Source: Stenogyne calaminthoides
Lineage: Eukaryota; Streptophyta; Magnoliopsida; Lamiales; Lamiaceae
Reading direction: 5' to 3'
Assembly (NCBI GenBank): GCA_037126765.1
Contig: JBBCBC010000025.1
Span: forward strand, 16,424,175 to 16,488,174
DNA: 64,000 nucleotides
This document shows positions 10,401-21,983 of the stretch, piece after piece; the stretch's first letter is position 1; the number at the start of each line of letters is the position of its first letter. The notes under the pieces were generated by a model. The model was not told where the DNA came from and searched no databases. It saw only the letters and a program-made list of their open reading frames with translations. The position numbers were made by a program, and so were the translations under genes.

Positions 10401-11728
10401 CAGTGATTTTAGATAATTTTAATTGATTATTTACAATTTTTATTTGTCACAAATTGTTGATGTATCTATGCTTCACGTCCTCTTATAGATGGAAATGCAA
10501 CTGACTGCATAAGTAGATGTCTATTGGTAATAACTTACTCGTATAGCTCTTAGATAAAAAAATTGAAACTGCACAAATTATCCTATTGCCAAATACGTAC
10601 ATTAGCAAAAACTATTGCTCCACTATAGGCTAAACAAATTTATCACCATTAATCCCTATAAATTACCAGGGGCAAATACTTCTATGCACCAATTGCACCG
10701 TGCAACTGAAGGATATTTTTAAATGGTATTAATAGTTTTACTAAAGGGTATTAGTTGGGTTAGTGTTTTGTTTCGGAGACCCAAAACTTTCGTCAATTTA
10801 TTTTTGAGAACACACATTTCAGTAAATGTTGTTTTATGCGTGTGTTTATAATAGCTGATTCAGAGGCTTTGTTCACTGATTTTTTGTTTGATTTAGGCTC
10901 CTCGTAATTACTTCTCATTTAGTCAGATGATTTTGATAGATAGTGCATTTGCTTTCATGAATAATGAATAAAAATAGTAAACAAAGATCGACATGCATTT
11001 CTCATTTGGAACCCTGATTTCCCAGTTTCTTTTAAATAGTCCACTGTAGCTTGTTTTAATATTTTTAATTTTAGTTGGTGTGATTGATTATGTAGCTTCC
11101 CAAGCCAAACAAAATTAGACTTGGAAACTGGGAAGTTGATGGTCTATCAAACGAACAATTAAAATATGCAGCAACCGATGCATATATTTCTTGGTACCTT
11201 TATCAGGTAAATGAGTGCCTCAATTTCTTATACCAACATTTCTCCCCTCGTGTTGAAATTTACTGTATTTCTTTGTACTTTAGTATTTTTTAGTAACATT
11301 TTTGGCGTATCAATTGCACGGTGCAACTGGTGCAATTTTGACTTAAATTTTCAATCAAGCAGTTATTTACTGAGAGAAAAAAGTGGGCTAAAAGTATTAG
11401 TTTATGTCATGATAGTTCATGTAATTAAAATTGTTAGTTGTACATTAAAAAGAACTAATACTGTTCAACCTACAAACTAATGCTTTTCTTCATACGAACT
11501 AATACCTTTCTTCATACGAACTAACACTTCTCATTATATATTTCAGTTTTTTTTTTTGTGAACGGGTCAAACTTTAGGTCAAATTTGCGTCAATTGCACA
11601 GTGCAACTGGTGCATTAAAGTTTTTGCCTTTATTTCATTATTTCTGTAGGGTGCGTGTCTCTTGAGAAAAGAAAGTTTTTGGCCAATTTCAGGTACTAAA
11701 TAATTTTCCGGATCCTGCTGGTAACTGA
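7484..11728 (+). CDS. WRNexo: WRN-type 3'-5' exonuclease gene, six exons, frame broken in exon 3
   Basis: This is the plant homologue of the Werner syndrome protein exonuclease domain, a stand-alone DEDDy 3'-5' exonuclease of DNA repair. Exons by conserved GT-AG sites and phase: 7484-7751, 8885-9040, 10008-10109, 10229-10390, 11096-11206, 11693-11728 (stop TGA). Exon 1 is a poorly conserved N-terminus with a basic KIRRRLP segment. Exon 2 carries exo motif I (LDIEW), exon 3 GKAAVMQICGD, exon 4 motif II (VGVNIANDAAKVL) and LANQKLGGDPKKW, and exon 5 KPNKIRLGNWE plus motif III (YAATDAYISWYLYQ). Odd: exon 3 runs HVLHIFHS straight into stop. LEDPASLK follows in another frame, and the family's intervening residues (about nine, starting GIPQ) are absent, a shortfall of 29 nt. 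The other five exons join in phase. The protein would be about 280 aa if exon 3 were whole; as written it ends after motif I. Five MITE-like insertions or hairpins sit in the introns. Confidence 0.85.
8421..8481. repeat. Inverted repeat in intron 1 of the exonuclease gene
   Basis: GGAGAAGCACTTATTTTTTA and its near-perfect complement TAAAAAATAAGTGCTTCTCC flank a loop of about 20 nt. It can form a strong hairpin in the pre-mRNA and is probably a relic of a miniature element. Confidence 0.85.
8590..8783. mobile_element. hAT-like MITE in intron 1
   Basis: About 195 bp bounded by GGGTGCTTGCAA (8590) and TTACAAGCACCC (ending 8783) as inverted termini. The ends resemble the element at 12708-13013 (GGGATGTTTGCAA / TTTGCAAACACCC), suggesting one broad family. 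No clear 8-bp target duplication could be made out. Confidence 0.6.
9346..9978. mobile_element. Long-TIR (Mutator-like) non-autonomous element in intron 2, carrying a Tourist MITE
   Basis: The outer arms are long inverted repeats of about 110-120 bp. On the left, TTTCAGAGCTCACTCGAGACG continues to AAATTTTTCGATTTACC. The complement of the right arm reads TTTCAGAGCTCTCTCAATACG and on to AAATTTTTCGATTTATCG. Long, diverged terminal repeats and lack of coding sequence suggest a MULE-type element, but the class is an inference. The whole element is interrupted by the Tourist-like MITE at 9508-9796. Confidence 0.55.
9508..9796. mobile_element. Tourist-like (PIF/Harbinger) MITE
   Basis: 289 bp with long terminal inverted repeats: GACTCCATTTGGATGGATGG at the left, and CCATCCATCCAAATGGAGCC at the right. 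The repeats extend inward through AATCTATGGATTTCACAC / GTGTGAAATCCATGGATT. TAA flanks both sides (9505-9507 and 9797-9799), the 3-bp target duplication of the PIF/Harbinger superfamily. Confidence 0.85.
10664..10712. repeat. Partial copy of the TTGCACSGTGCAA MITE in intron 4
   Basis: TATGCACCAATTGCACCGTG with CAACTGAAGGA matches the terminal part of the MITE at 11300-11620. No second end is visible. Confidence 0.5.
11300..11620. mobile_element. MITE with palindromic subtermini in intron 5
   Basis: The left end reads TCAATTGCACGGTGCAACTG then GTGCAATTTTGACTTAAA. The complement of the right end reads CCAGTTGCACTGTGCAATTG then ACGCAAATTTGACCTAAA. The two ends are inverted copies, and each also contains the small palindrome TTGCACSGTGCAA. 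The centre is AT-rich, with repeated ACTAATRCTTTTCTTCATACGA. The superfamily is not clear. Confidence 0.65.
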
Positions 11729-12239
11729 GGTAATTAAAGCAGTTGTGACCTAAATGGCTCAATACTATCAATTTTATATTGAGTCCATATAAGAGCCTTG
11801 CATCTCCGTGTGAAAATATCTTGCTATATATACAGCTTTGATTAGAGAAACTGACCTTTTATTTGAAGCACTATAGTGCATCTATTTATTTTAGCCTTCT
11901 AACCGCTTCTCTGGATGACAAGAAGATGATGATGATAGTGATTCGTCTATGTCGTATAATGAAGCATCAATTTGCTTAATGGTAAAAGATGACTGGATAT
12001 TTGATTATTGGGCAAAGTTTTGTTTTGTGTTTTATGTGGTTGAGTGGTATAGATTTTTCATATGTTGGTTGAATCACTTAATTAAGGGCCCGGAGTACAT
12101 TTTCTTTACTAATGCACGGTAAGTCTTTACATTTCTTTAGACAGAATGATAATGCATATGATGAACGTGCTGCGAATATAGTGACAATTTGAGCACGACA
12201 TTTTCCCGATCAGAAATTAAGTTTGGTATAAATTTCTTG
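11729..12239. other. 3' flank of the exonuclease gene
   Basis: AT-rich sequence presumably holding the 3' untranslated region and poly(A) site of the exonuclease gene. No single poly(A) signal stands out and no other gene is seen. Confidence 0.4.
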
Positions 12240-12481
12240 TAAATTTCGAAAAGAGATAAACACATGTTAAAATAATGGGTGAAAATACAAAAGTAGAATC
12301 CACACATTTTGCTATCTTTCTCCAAAATTTACACAAAAGAATTGTAGAGGATCAATATCCTAAATTTCGAAAAGAGATAAACACATGTTAAAATAATGGG
12401 TGAAAATACAAAAGTAGAATCCACACATTTTGCTATCTTTCTCCAAAATTTACACAAAAGAATTGTAGAGGATCAATATCC
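12240..12481. repeat. Perfect tandem duplication of 121 bp
   Basis: The block TAAATTTCGAAAAGAGATAA ... GAGGATCAATATCC at 12240-12360 is repeated base for base at 12361-12481. Absence of any difference over 121 bp means a very recent duplication or an assembly artefact. Confidence 0.97.
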
Positions 12482-12597
12482 TATTTCTGTTTGTTGGTCC
12501 TATGAACCGGCCAATTTTAACCAATTATAAGATGCACTACCATTTGTTTGGCTCAGTTTTTAGGTCTGGACTAGTGGCCGGTTTAGTCACCTCTGCA

Positions 12598-12680
12598 TAG
12601 GGATGGCAATGAGGTGGATTTGTCCTATCTTACCTTAGGACCTGCCTCATCGAAAAATTCAAGTACCGTACATTTGTATG
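12598..12680. mobile_element. hAT-type terminal segment
   Basis: TAGGGATGGCAATGAGGTGG followed by purine/pyrimidine-skewed sequence resembles the ends of plant non-autonomous hAT elements (TAGGGATGGCAAT). Only one end is recognisable. Confidence 0.4.
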
Positions 12681-12707
12681 GGTAACTCTCTCGCTGCTCA
12701 ACTAAAG

Positions 12708-13013
12708 GGATGTTTGCAAGAAATTATAAGTGATTATAGTCATCTAGAATTGTGTGCATAAGCAATTTGGAGTGTTATATTTCTCTTTTATTAAATTAGG
12801 TACGCTCTTAAAAGTTATAAGCTAAAAGTTGAAAGGGAGTGCTATTGATAGCTTATGAGCAATTTTTAAGTATTATTAACTTTATTAGCAAACACTATCA
12901 ATTATTTTTTTAAATTTTTACAATCATCATCAACTTTTACTACTCTTAATCAATTTTTTTATAATCACTAATTTTAATCACTTTTTCAAAGAATAATTTT
13001 TTGCAAACACCCC
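12708..13013. mobile_element. hAT-like MITE
   Basis: About 306 bp bounded by GGGATGTTTGCAAG and TTTTGCAAACACCC. The subterminal AATTATAAGTGATTATA is mirrored by ATAATCACTAATTTTAATCA. There is no coding capacity. The flanks CTAAA/ATTAA do not give a convincing target duplication. Confidence 0.7.
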
Positions 13014-13677
13014 ATTAAGTCCAACTCATCGGGCCATGTGATGTGGTCTAGAGTTAGCAGACTGAGAATCAAATTGACTCAAATTTAAAAATTAATATTA
13101 AAAAATATTAATTAGCCTAACTGAGATATTAATTTAAAAATAGGCTATATGTATATTATACCATGTTACATTTCATATATACAATTGTAACAAAAAAAGA
13201 ACAACCAAAACTTGACAAAAGAATTCCTTTCAAAAAAAAAGAAAAAAAAAACTTGACAAAAGAAGGCAAAGCTGAGATAAAGAGTTTATTAATTTATTGA
13301 CAAAAAATTGTGTCAATTGAGATCAGGGTGAAATCTATTTTTTTAGTATTACTATTATGTACAAAAATATTAGTACAAAAAGTAAATAATTTTTTAAATA
13401 ATTATAATTTTTATGTATAACAGTGATAGCTTTTTATTTATAACATTAAAAGATTTCATGTATTGATTTGATTAACTAGGCTGTTAATCTAATTTATTAT
13501 GCTTGCTTTTCTTTATTTCAGATCTTCTTTATTTCAATTTGCTAAAGAAATGGCCAAATCAGCTAAAGCCTGTGTTTGGGTCAGGCCAGACCAATTGGGT
13601 CAAAATATTTGCAGCCTAGCTCATCCAAATTGTTGTTTCTTCTATCTAAAATGACACCAATTTTTGAGCAAATTTTA
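13014..13677. other. Intergenic AT-rich stretch
   Basis: No gene recognised. ACTTGACAAAAGAA occurs twice (13210-13225, 13251-13264) separated by an A-rich run. The last bases before 13678 are ATTTTA, the target duplication of the element that follows. Confidence 0.5.
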
Positions 13678-15776
13678 TGTAACGCCCCAAATTTAAAAAT
13701 ACCACACAAATGATCCGAGGCGTTCCCAAATTGGCATGATAACTTAATTAAATAAAATATGATTAATTAGATGAGATTATTACAAAACAAATAATTGGAA
13801 ATTACAGCGCAAGACTCGTATCTTAAAACATTACTACATTCATCATAAATTACTTGCGTCCGCCTCCTCGCCATGCCTTGCCCAAGCTCTTTCAATCCTG
13901 TAAAAATAAAACTGTGGGGGAATGAGTATTTGAAATACACCCAGTGAGAGAAACATCAATGATCGCATTGTTGAAAGACATATGTAATCAATAAATAACA
14001 TTCAAATGTAACTCATGAAAACATGCAACATCAGGGAGAGATACTGACACTCACTGGTTACCCAGCGGCCCGTGTCAACCTCGACCCAATGTACGGGCCA
14101 TTACCCGGCTTGGTATATATATAATTAGATCCACGGGCATCACCCGACTTGGCATAACGGGCATCACCCGGCTTGGCACATATATATAATTAGATTCACG
14201 GGCATCATCCGGCTTGGCATAACGGGCATCACCCGGCTTGGTACATATATATAATTAGATTCACGGGCATCACCCGGCTTGTCATAACGGGCATCACCCG
14301 GCTTGGTACATATATATAATTATATTCATGGGCATCACCCGACTTGGAATTAGTATACGTTACATGATAGTCATGAGCTCGCATATTCATAGCATTCATC
14401 TTTCACATAACATTTTAATGTATCAATCATAACATTGAATGTTTGACCATGTCAAGGGTGGAAATTGCCCTCACCTTGAAAACAGAGTTGCAACTTGTGA
14501 TGCAATGCAATACCCCTTTAGTGTTCCTCAAATCTTATCTTCAACAACACTAAGCCTTATAAATCCCTAGTTCCCTTGCATCCTACAATATAACATATAT
14601 AATCTAAAGAACCTCGGAATGAATATTAAATAACTTAAAAGCACATATCAGAGATTCCCTAATTAAACTAATATAGCAAGACATAAGGAAGAATCTATAA
14701 TTAAGTACTATTATTTGATAATAATAAGTATTACATCAGTCATTTATCTAATTAAATCAATTAAATCATTAAACTTCCTTATATTGTAGTATATAAATTA
14801 AGGAAATGTAATTCATTATAAGGTTAATAATAATAAGTTATACTATTATATTTATGTATATGACACGCCCACAACCACATGCTGATTTTAAGCATAATAA
14901 TAACAATAACAATATTAAGGGAAAATATTATTAATGGTATATTAATACATATTACTATTACACCCCACTAACTACACCTCACGAACACACAGCGCACTGT
15001 ATATAAATTATAAAAACTGATTGATTTAACTCTCCTAATGAACCGTCCCAACAACATCGTTTACATTCACAATTTCACCACCTCATAAGAATTCTTAACC
15101 ATTTAATTAGCAAAAACTAACTTAATTAATTCATATATCTATACGTATATATAAACCTAGAGCTGACCATATAGTTCTATAATTACTATTTAATTCAATA
15201 GAGTGTTAATACCTTTCAAATATATATTAGCTTCACAAAATTAATTAGTATATCAAAACAGTAGAAATAGATTAATGCGTATAAATTTACCTAATTCTTT
15301 GCGCTTGATATTCATCCATTTTCTTCGTGTATGTGTCTTACCCGTGAAGATAGGGTGTTTGGGTTTAAGAAGGAGGCGCACACCTTAGCAACCAATTGGA
15401 ATAACCAACCGCCCTTAACTTCTAATATATATCCTATTCCTTATTATTTTCTTTATTAATCAAGAATGTATGTGTGGTGTAGTGTGTCATATCTTGACCA
15501 AACCTCATTATTATTTGACTTCTATTATGGATACTATATCTATATATATATGTATTGCTTACGTGTGTGTATATAAAGAAGACATTTCATATACATATAA
15601 TTGGAATTTTATTTATTTTACTATGTTAATATAATTTATTAATAAATTATACCAAAAAGAAGTTATTATCTTATTTTAATAAACTCTCACTTGAACGTTG
15701 TAATAGAATTCTCTCGTAATTAATTATATCTAAATTTTAATGATTCATATATATATATAGATTTTGGACTGTTACA
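13678..15776 (-). repeat. Left (3') LTR of the Tekay-like element
   Basis: 2099 bp from TGTAACGCCCC to GGACTGTTACA, carrying an internal minisatellite (14092-14346). It matches the split right LTR at 16617-17271 plus 42432-43862, with scattered substitutions, a 17-bp deletion near 43324 and small repeat-number changes. Confidence 0.92.
14092..14346. repeat. 65-bp minisatellite within the LTR
   Basis: About four units, each containing two copies of CGGGCATCACCCGGCTTGG separated by CATAA or ACATATATATAATTAGATT. Unit starts fall near 14131, 14198, 14263 and 14328. The same array is in the other LTR at about 17030-17266, where it was cut by element A. Confidence 0.85.
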
Positions 15777-16616
15777 AATTACCCACCTTTCAAAAATTTC
15801 GTCCTCGAAATTCAGTTATTGTTTCACTCATCAAGCTTTACTTAATACATTTCCCAAGTATTTATTTATTCATTCTTGTGATATAGGTCTCACCTATAAT
15901 ACTAGTCCTCACTCCTCATGGTTAGTAAGATAGTCGTAAAATATTCTTCTATCTTACCTATTGTATATGTCTTCTTAATTCTAGCACATTAATTATCTTA
16001 TAAGTGTGCTAGAAGGTCGCTCAAGGTTGCTCAACTGCATCACGAACCTTAAACTAAATCCCATATTAAAATTTCATTCTTAAATTCTTGACTCAAATCC
16101 AAATCACTTAAATCGTAACTCATTGCACAAGCACTACATACCAATGTACTAGCGTGACCACACACACTCACTAGCACATGCGCCGGTTCAGCGGCTCAGT
16201 GGCGGCGATCTGCGTAGTACATTGATCATAGTGACATCATGCAAGAGTTAGGAACTGAAAACCAATCTTATAATCCACTAAGTATCTCATACTAAGTGAC
16301 TCGTAATTGTCCAATGGGGTATGAAAGGCACCAAAATTTCATTAATTTACATAAAATGCAACAGTAAAATAATAATTGAAAATATTTTTCAAAAGTTGCA
16401 GTGATCTAAATTTCACATGAGATCAAAACTCTAATTTGACTTAAATAATGACATTTCTTACCAAGAAAGAGTTGAGCTGACGAGGCAGTGGAAGATGGAT
16501 GCCAGTAATTTACGATCCAAATTTTAAAAGGAAGACATACCACTTAAAAGTAAATTACTATTTCATTTTATTATTAAAGAAATAGCGAGTCCAGAGCCAA
16601 AGACTCTGATACCATC
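15777..16616 (-). other. Interior of the Tekay-like element: PPT, non-coding spacer, PBS
   Basis: 840 bp with no gag or pol. Next to the right LTR, the minus strand reads GATGGTATCAGAGTC (16602-16616), complementary to the 3' end of initiator tRNA-Met: the primer-binding site. Next to the left LTR, the minus strand reads GAAAGGTGGGTAATT (15777-15792), a polypurine tract. These are the only signals needed in cis for reverse transcription, so this was mobilised by proteins made elsewhere. Confidence 0.8.
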
Positions 16617-17271
16617 TGTAACGCCCCAAATTTAAAAATACCACAAAAATGATCTGAGACGTTCCCAAATTGGCATGATAACTTAATTAAAGAAAATATG
16701 ATTAATTAGATGAGATTATTACAAGACAAATCATTGGAAATTACAGCGCAAGACTCGTATCTTAAAACATTACTACATTCGTCATAAATTACTTGCGTCC
16801 GCCTCCTCGCCATGCCTTGCCAAAATTCTTTCATCCTGTAAAATAAAACTGTGGGGGAATGAGTGTTTGAAATAAACCCAGTGAGGGAAACATCAATGAT
16901 CGCATTGTTGAAAGACACATGTCATCAATAAATAACATTCAAATGTAACTCATGAAAACATGCAACATCAGGGAGAGATACTGGCACTCACTGGTCACCC
17001 AGCGGCCCGTGTCAACCTCGACCCAATGTACGGGCCATTACCCTGCTTGGTATATATATAATTAGATCCACGGGCATCACCCAACTTGGCATAACGGGCA
17101 TCACCCGGCTTGGTACATATATATAATTAGATTCACGGGCATCATCCGACTTGGCATAACGGGCATCACCCGGCTTGGTACATATATATAATTAGATTCA
17201 CGGGCATCACCCGGCTTGGCATAACGGGCATCACCCGACTTGGTACATATATATATATATATAATTATATT
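16617..17271 (-). repeat. Right (5') LTR of the Tekay-like element, first part
   Basis: Begins TGTAACGCCCC and follows the left LTR closely up to the minisatellite, where it stops at ATATT (17267-17271), the target duplication of element A. It resumes at 42432. Confidence 0.93.
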
Positions 17272-18057
17272 TGACAGTGTGTGTGCATGTATTTTTCAGA
17301 GTGTTGTTGAAAATATTATACAACATATAAAACAACATATGACAAATGAGCATAAAAAACGCAAAGGTCAAAAAGGATTTCAAAATTTTGTATAGTCTGT
17401 AATCCAGACTATACGAACCTCATGGTTAAAAACATCACTATAACAAGTAGGGAGATACACACGAATCTCTTACAAGATCCTAAAAGGTGTAGTGAAAAAT
17501 CACACACCAAAATCAATCTATTCAATCAAGTAACTAGTGATCTTATTCAACCTAAAACTTGATCTAATAAGATAAAATCAATACTGATAGGAGAGATTGT
17601 ATTCCCTCGACCAGTACACATAGAATTACATCGACCCTCACACTCCTAAAATTACAAACACTCGATTTTTCACTCTTGGTTGTGTCTTGGATGTTACTCT
17701 CTTAAGTTTGGAGTAGAGCAAATGGGATTTCACTTTAACTCAAACTTGAATGTCGACCAATGCAGTCTATTTATAGACTTTCGGACCAACTGCATTGTCC
17801 CATCCACTTGGTGTGAACAACCTTGAACTTCTCCTCCACTATCTCCATGATCTTGGTGTAACCACCCATGATCTTTCTATTCTCACTCCATCAGTGCAAC
17901 CGCTTGATAATTTCCGATATTATCTTCAACCTGCAATGTAGGAAACATAGAGAAACACATCTATTAAACCGGAGTCAGTGTTAGGAGAAATGACAAATTC
18001 ATGATGTTGTGCAGAATGTTGTCCAACATCTGGAACAACATCCGTGCAACATCAACA
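17272..18057 (-). repeat. Left (3') LTR of element A
   Basis: 786 bp, near-identical to 41645-42426. A TATAAATA box on the minus strand lies at 17768-17775. Differences are few and scattered, mostly in the first 100 bp near the TGACAG end, so the insertion is fairly young. Confidence 0.95.
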
Positions 18058-18074
18058 AACTCCCCAATTTGGCA
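18058..18074 (-). other. Polypurine tract of element A
   Basis: The minus strand reads GCCAAATTGGGGAGTT directly before the 3' LTR start TGTTGATG. It primes plus-strand DNA synthesis in LTR elements and fixes the orientation as minus. Confidence 0.8.
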
Positions 18075-18448
18075 TTTCTACTACAACACACCTGATGTTA
18101 AAAACAAATCCGAACTTGTGTCGGGAAAAAAACAAATCATAGCCATTCAGAGAACAACTACTATTCAACCAAATCATAATATAAAAACAAACACAAGCAC
18201 CAAGTACATCAGCAGTGTACTTAGGCCAAAATATCCAACATAAAGTAAATGACAGAAATATAAACCTATCAACTAATTGTCCATTAACAAAGTTTATAAA
18301 GTAAAGAGCAGAAAACTAAAAAATTACAACACAGAAAGGAAATTTATAAAGAAGTAAGGGGAAGGACTGGGCCATTGGAATGACTGCATCTCCATAATCT
18401 GCAAATGCTCCCCCATACATCAAAATTCCCAACTGTCTTGAATCCAAT

Positions 18449-20164
18449 CACCAGTTGTCAGCTCCATATAACTGATCAATGATAGCAGCACTTTCTAGGG
18501 ACATGTTCTCCCTGGTAGGTGTCTTTAACAACTCATCATCAGTGTCATCAGGGCTATCATCAACCCGGTTCAAATTTCATCGGGTAAATGCTTCAATTGC
18601 GGCAGCGAAAGATCGATTGAGTACATCTTCCACTGCATCCTCCACAGCCTCATTAACAATATCTTGTACAACATCCTCAACCTCTCTATCTTCAAAGAGA
18701 TTATTCGATCGGAACAACATCATCATCATCTACAAAGAAAGATCCGGTGCATCATCCTCTCACGCTGCATGGCGGATGGACCCGGCTCCATCATCACCAC
18801 CATCATTATCACCATCATCAGGTGATCCTCCCCCTGTTGGAGTAGAAAGCAGGTTTCTTCAGAAGGTTTGCTGTTTAAGCAGAGCATCTATGTTCTGCTG
18901 GATGGAAGTAATTTGATCCGAAATGAAAGAATTTGTAAAATGAACAGAGGGTGTACCATCTCTTCTGGTTACTGTATAAGGAATGTTGCCAACAGGATGG
19001 GCAACATTTTTGGCTTCATGGTTTCGAGATCGAGATAAAGGAAGATCCACAGTTCTGTTTCCATCTTTCAGCACATGAGATATTCCAAAACTTGGAACAA
19101 ATCCACTAATTCTTTCACCTTTTGGCCTCTCAAATTCTAACTTATCTAAGAACTGACAGATTAAACTTGGATAAGGAAGAATACTTCCTTCTGAGTGTTT
19201 ACCTGCAAATGTCATCATGTTATCAAATATAACCTGCCCCAGGTTAAACCTGTTCAAGTGTACAATCTTGTACAACAAGAAGACTTGCTCTTTGGTTAAC
19301 ACAGTAGAGTTCTTTGAGGGTAGCCAATTGGAAACAAGCAACTTATGCATCACAAAATACAAGGAGGTCAATTTGGCAGCAGAAAACTGTAAAGTCCATT
19401 CAGAATACCTTCCACCAGTGATGACATACATCACTTCCTTAATATCCAGCTCAACATTATCTTCCTCAGTGTGTTTAGTTTTTAGAAAGATATTGATAAG
19501 CCTAGGATTGATTGTTACCACAGTGTATCTGAATCTTATCATTCCATAATTTGAAGACTTCCAATTTCCACAACTCCTTTTCAAATTTGCATAAAATTCA
19601 GCAACCCAACCAACATAATATGGCTTAGCATATTGAAGAGCATGCATCAATGATCTACTTTCTAGAAAACCAATCAGGTTATTTGCTTCAAAGTCTGGGA
19701 TTTTAATGATCCTTTCATCTATTATGTTCCTTTTAAGCAAAGATTTAACCACAACAGACTTTCTATCATACTCTTCCTTATCATCAGGTTAAGAGTCAGA
19801 TTCCATTACCTCATCAAATATTTGATCAAGCTCATCATCAGACTCATCTTGTTCAGGTTCATTTTCATCAGGTTCCTCTTCCTCAGGTTCCTCTTCCTCG
19901 GGTTCCTCAGCTTCAGGTTCCTCTTCATCAGGTTCCTCAGCTTCAGGATCAATTTCTGGTTCAGAATCAGATGATTTAGCAACATCTGCAGCAGTATTCA
20001 CAGGAGGATCATTTTTCCTTTTTGGTTCTTCTTTCCCTTTTAGCCAACAATTCTTGCATGGTTAAGTCATCATCTGGATCTTTTGGCTCAGCAACAGGAA
20101 CTTTTGGAATTTCCATCTCTTCATCAGAGTCCTCTACAGTGATAGGATCATCAGAACCAGCATT
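18449..20164 (-). pseudogene. ORF3 of element A, 3' part (contains the PF20167-like domain)
   Basis: This is the downstream half of the third ORF, cut off from 34653-35259 by element B. In order: an acidic repeat stretch with many EEPEEEEPE units (19830-19960), then a globular domain (19752-18859) with NLIGFLESRS, YYVGWVAEFYANLKRSCGN and VTINPRLINIFLKT. That is the pattern of the putative plant transposon protein family (PF20167) found in SIRE ORF3s. It ends with a coil (QITSIQQNIDALLKQQ) and an Asp/Glu-rich tail ending near 18449. Lesions: a frame change in an A/G-rich run near 20025-20035, one in-frame stop at 19789-19791, and further breaks below 18859. No signal peptide or membrane segment is visible, although such ORFs are often called envelope-like. 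Its function is unknown. Confidence 0.75.
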
Positions 20165-20169
20165 AGTTC

Positions 20170-21737
20170 TGTAGGTCCCGAACGGGTTTCGTGAGGGCAG
20201 AAGTCTAGAGGGGAGGGGTGAATAGACTTCTGAAAACTTTTTCGTGGAGATCAGGTGTGATTGCAGTTTGCCTGATCAGAGTGCAAGTGAATCAGTTTGG
20301 ACTGATATCCAACTTACTGATCGCCTGAGGGCAGATCAGTTCGGTGTCTATCAGTTTAACTGATTGTGCGGAAGCTAGTTTATACCCGTGTGAAAAACCA
20401 ATTTATAACAAATCAGATTCCGAAGCTGTTTTCAATCAGATGACTATGGAGTCAATCTGATCAGATCAGTAACTTGGTGCTAGTTGATCCTAACTCAGAA
20501 TATGTATGCAGATTTAATCAAGTTGTGTGCAATAGTGTAAAGCAGTTAATCAAACAGGTAAATGCACACAAGATTTATAGTGGTTCGGACAACCACCCCA
20601 CGTCCACTCTTCCCTATCACAAGGGGCACCAACTTAACCAACTTAACCAACTGGACTTAGATTATTGTGTTAGTCCAACACATTACACCAACATATATTT
20701 ATAGAGCTCTCACTCAACCGATCCTAGAAATCAGAACTAGAAACCCTAGTCTGAAATCTTGCTAAACAAACTTAACCTAACTTTGGGTTTTGGGTAAGAT
20801 TAGTTGTTTGTTCCAACTTTGAAATCTTTCCTAGTATTTAAGTAGCCTAACAGCTAGATGATAAGATTTCTGTGCTAAGAACTATGGGATGAACACTTAG
20901 AAAATAATCTTCAAGGTTGTGTTCTTCGTGCGGAAATTTTGCTGTAGTATGAGCTTCTTGATAATTTCCATTTTTTCACTCTGAAGAGTAATCCCATATT
21001 TATAGACCTCGAAATCAAAGAGCCGTTGGAGAGCAATTTGAATTTCTGGCTATATTTGGTAGATTTGCAGGATTTGATGTGACGTGCTTCCAGGTACGGC
21101 ATGGCCGAAAGCGTGTATGTCATTTTTCTAGCCGTTTGACTATGCAGTGCCGAAATCCGTAGTGTCAGCTCAGGTCATACGTGTCTTGTTCTTATTGGTT
21201 AACAAGTACAACATATCAGAGTTTGTTCACCAACTAAAGTTGACATTCTTCTTGTTCAGATCAGCAACGTATGTCATGGTGAAACATTAGTTGACACCTG
21301 GTATGAGCTGACCTGATCAGTTACAACTGATCAGTCTACCTGATAGAGTTTTCTGGTGCCAGTTGTCTTAGCTCAACTAGCAGACTCGGCTGATGTAGGT
21401 CTCTTGGTCTGATCTTTTGGTAGTCATCTGATCTTTAGGTCTTCTGAATTTGTGTTTCATGACTTCACCTGATTTATCTGACTTTATAAGATCGTCTGAC
21501 CTTCTGTCCTTCCCTTGCCTTCTGGCCTGTCGGACTTCAGCTGATCTTTAGATCTGACCTATACATATTGAGGTTCCCCCTCAATATGTGACCTATCTTA
21601 TACATCAGTTGTTCTATACAATAATTATCAACTGGTCATCTTATAACTGGTATTAAAAACATCAGTCAGCTAACAGGTCTGACTGGTCCTATTACATGTG
21701 TTTTAGAACTTTCATCAAAACTCTAAATTTCCCAACA
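20170..21737 (-). repeat. Left (3') LTR of element B
   Basis: 1568 bp, TGTAGGTCCC to CCCAACA. A minus-strand TATAAATA lies at 20997-21004. An inverted repeat, CAGAAGTCTA / TAGACTTCTG, brackets a G-rich stretch at 20198-20235. A 70-codon open frame around 20911-21123 recurs in the other LTR but has no recognisable motif and is not called as a gene. Confidence 0.95.
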
Positions 21738-21757
21738 ATTTCCCCCTTTTTGATGAA
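21738..21757 (-). other. Polypurine tract of element B
   Basis: The minus strand reads TCATCAAAAAGGGGGAAAT directly before the LTR start TGTTGGGAAATT. This is the usual PPT form of SIRE-type elements. Confidence 0.85.
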
Positions 21758-21983
21758 ACCAAAACACTTGAGAAACCAACACAGTTGATAAATATAAAAA
21801 CAGTAAAGAACACATAATCAGAAGACAATGAGATTTTGTCGTAGGATCAGAAAAAAAAATAAACTTTTCATTCATCAGATTTATCGATTACATATTACAT
21901 CAGAAAAGTTTGGGTTTAAATTCAGCTGATCCTAAACAGTCTTCTGATCTTTAATCTCTTGGCTTATATCCTTCTGGCATTTC

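Noticed and set aside
14092..14346. Possible CRISPR-like array
   Set aside because: The repeats are contiguous and the intervening segments are themselves repeated. This is a eukaryotic LTR minisatellite.
18479..18916. A 145-codon plus-strand frame rich in Ser
   Set aside because: It is antisense to the acidic C-terminus of ORF3 of element A; the Ser-rich composition is the shadow of Asp/Glu codons.
20911..21123. A 70-codon minus-strand frame conserved in both LTRs of element B
   Set aside because: It is present twice only because the LTRs are duplicates. The residues show no protein motif and it lies in the transcribed leader.
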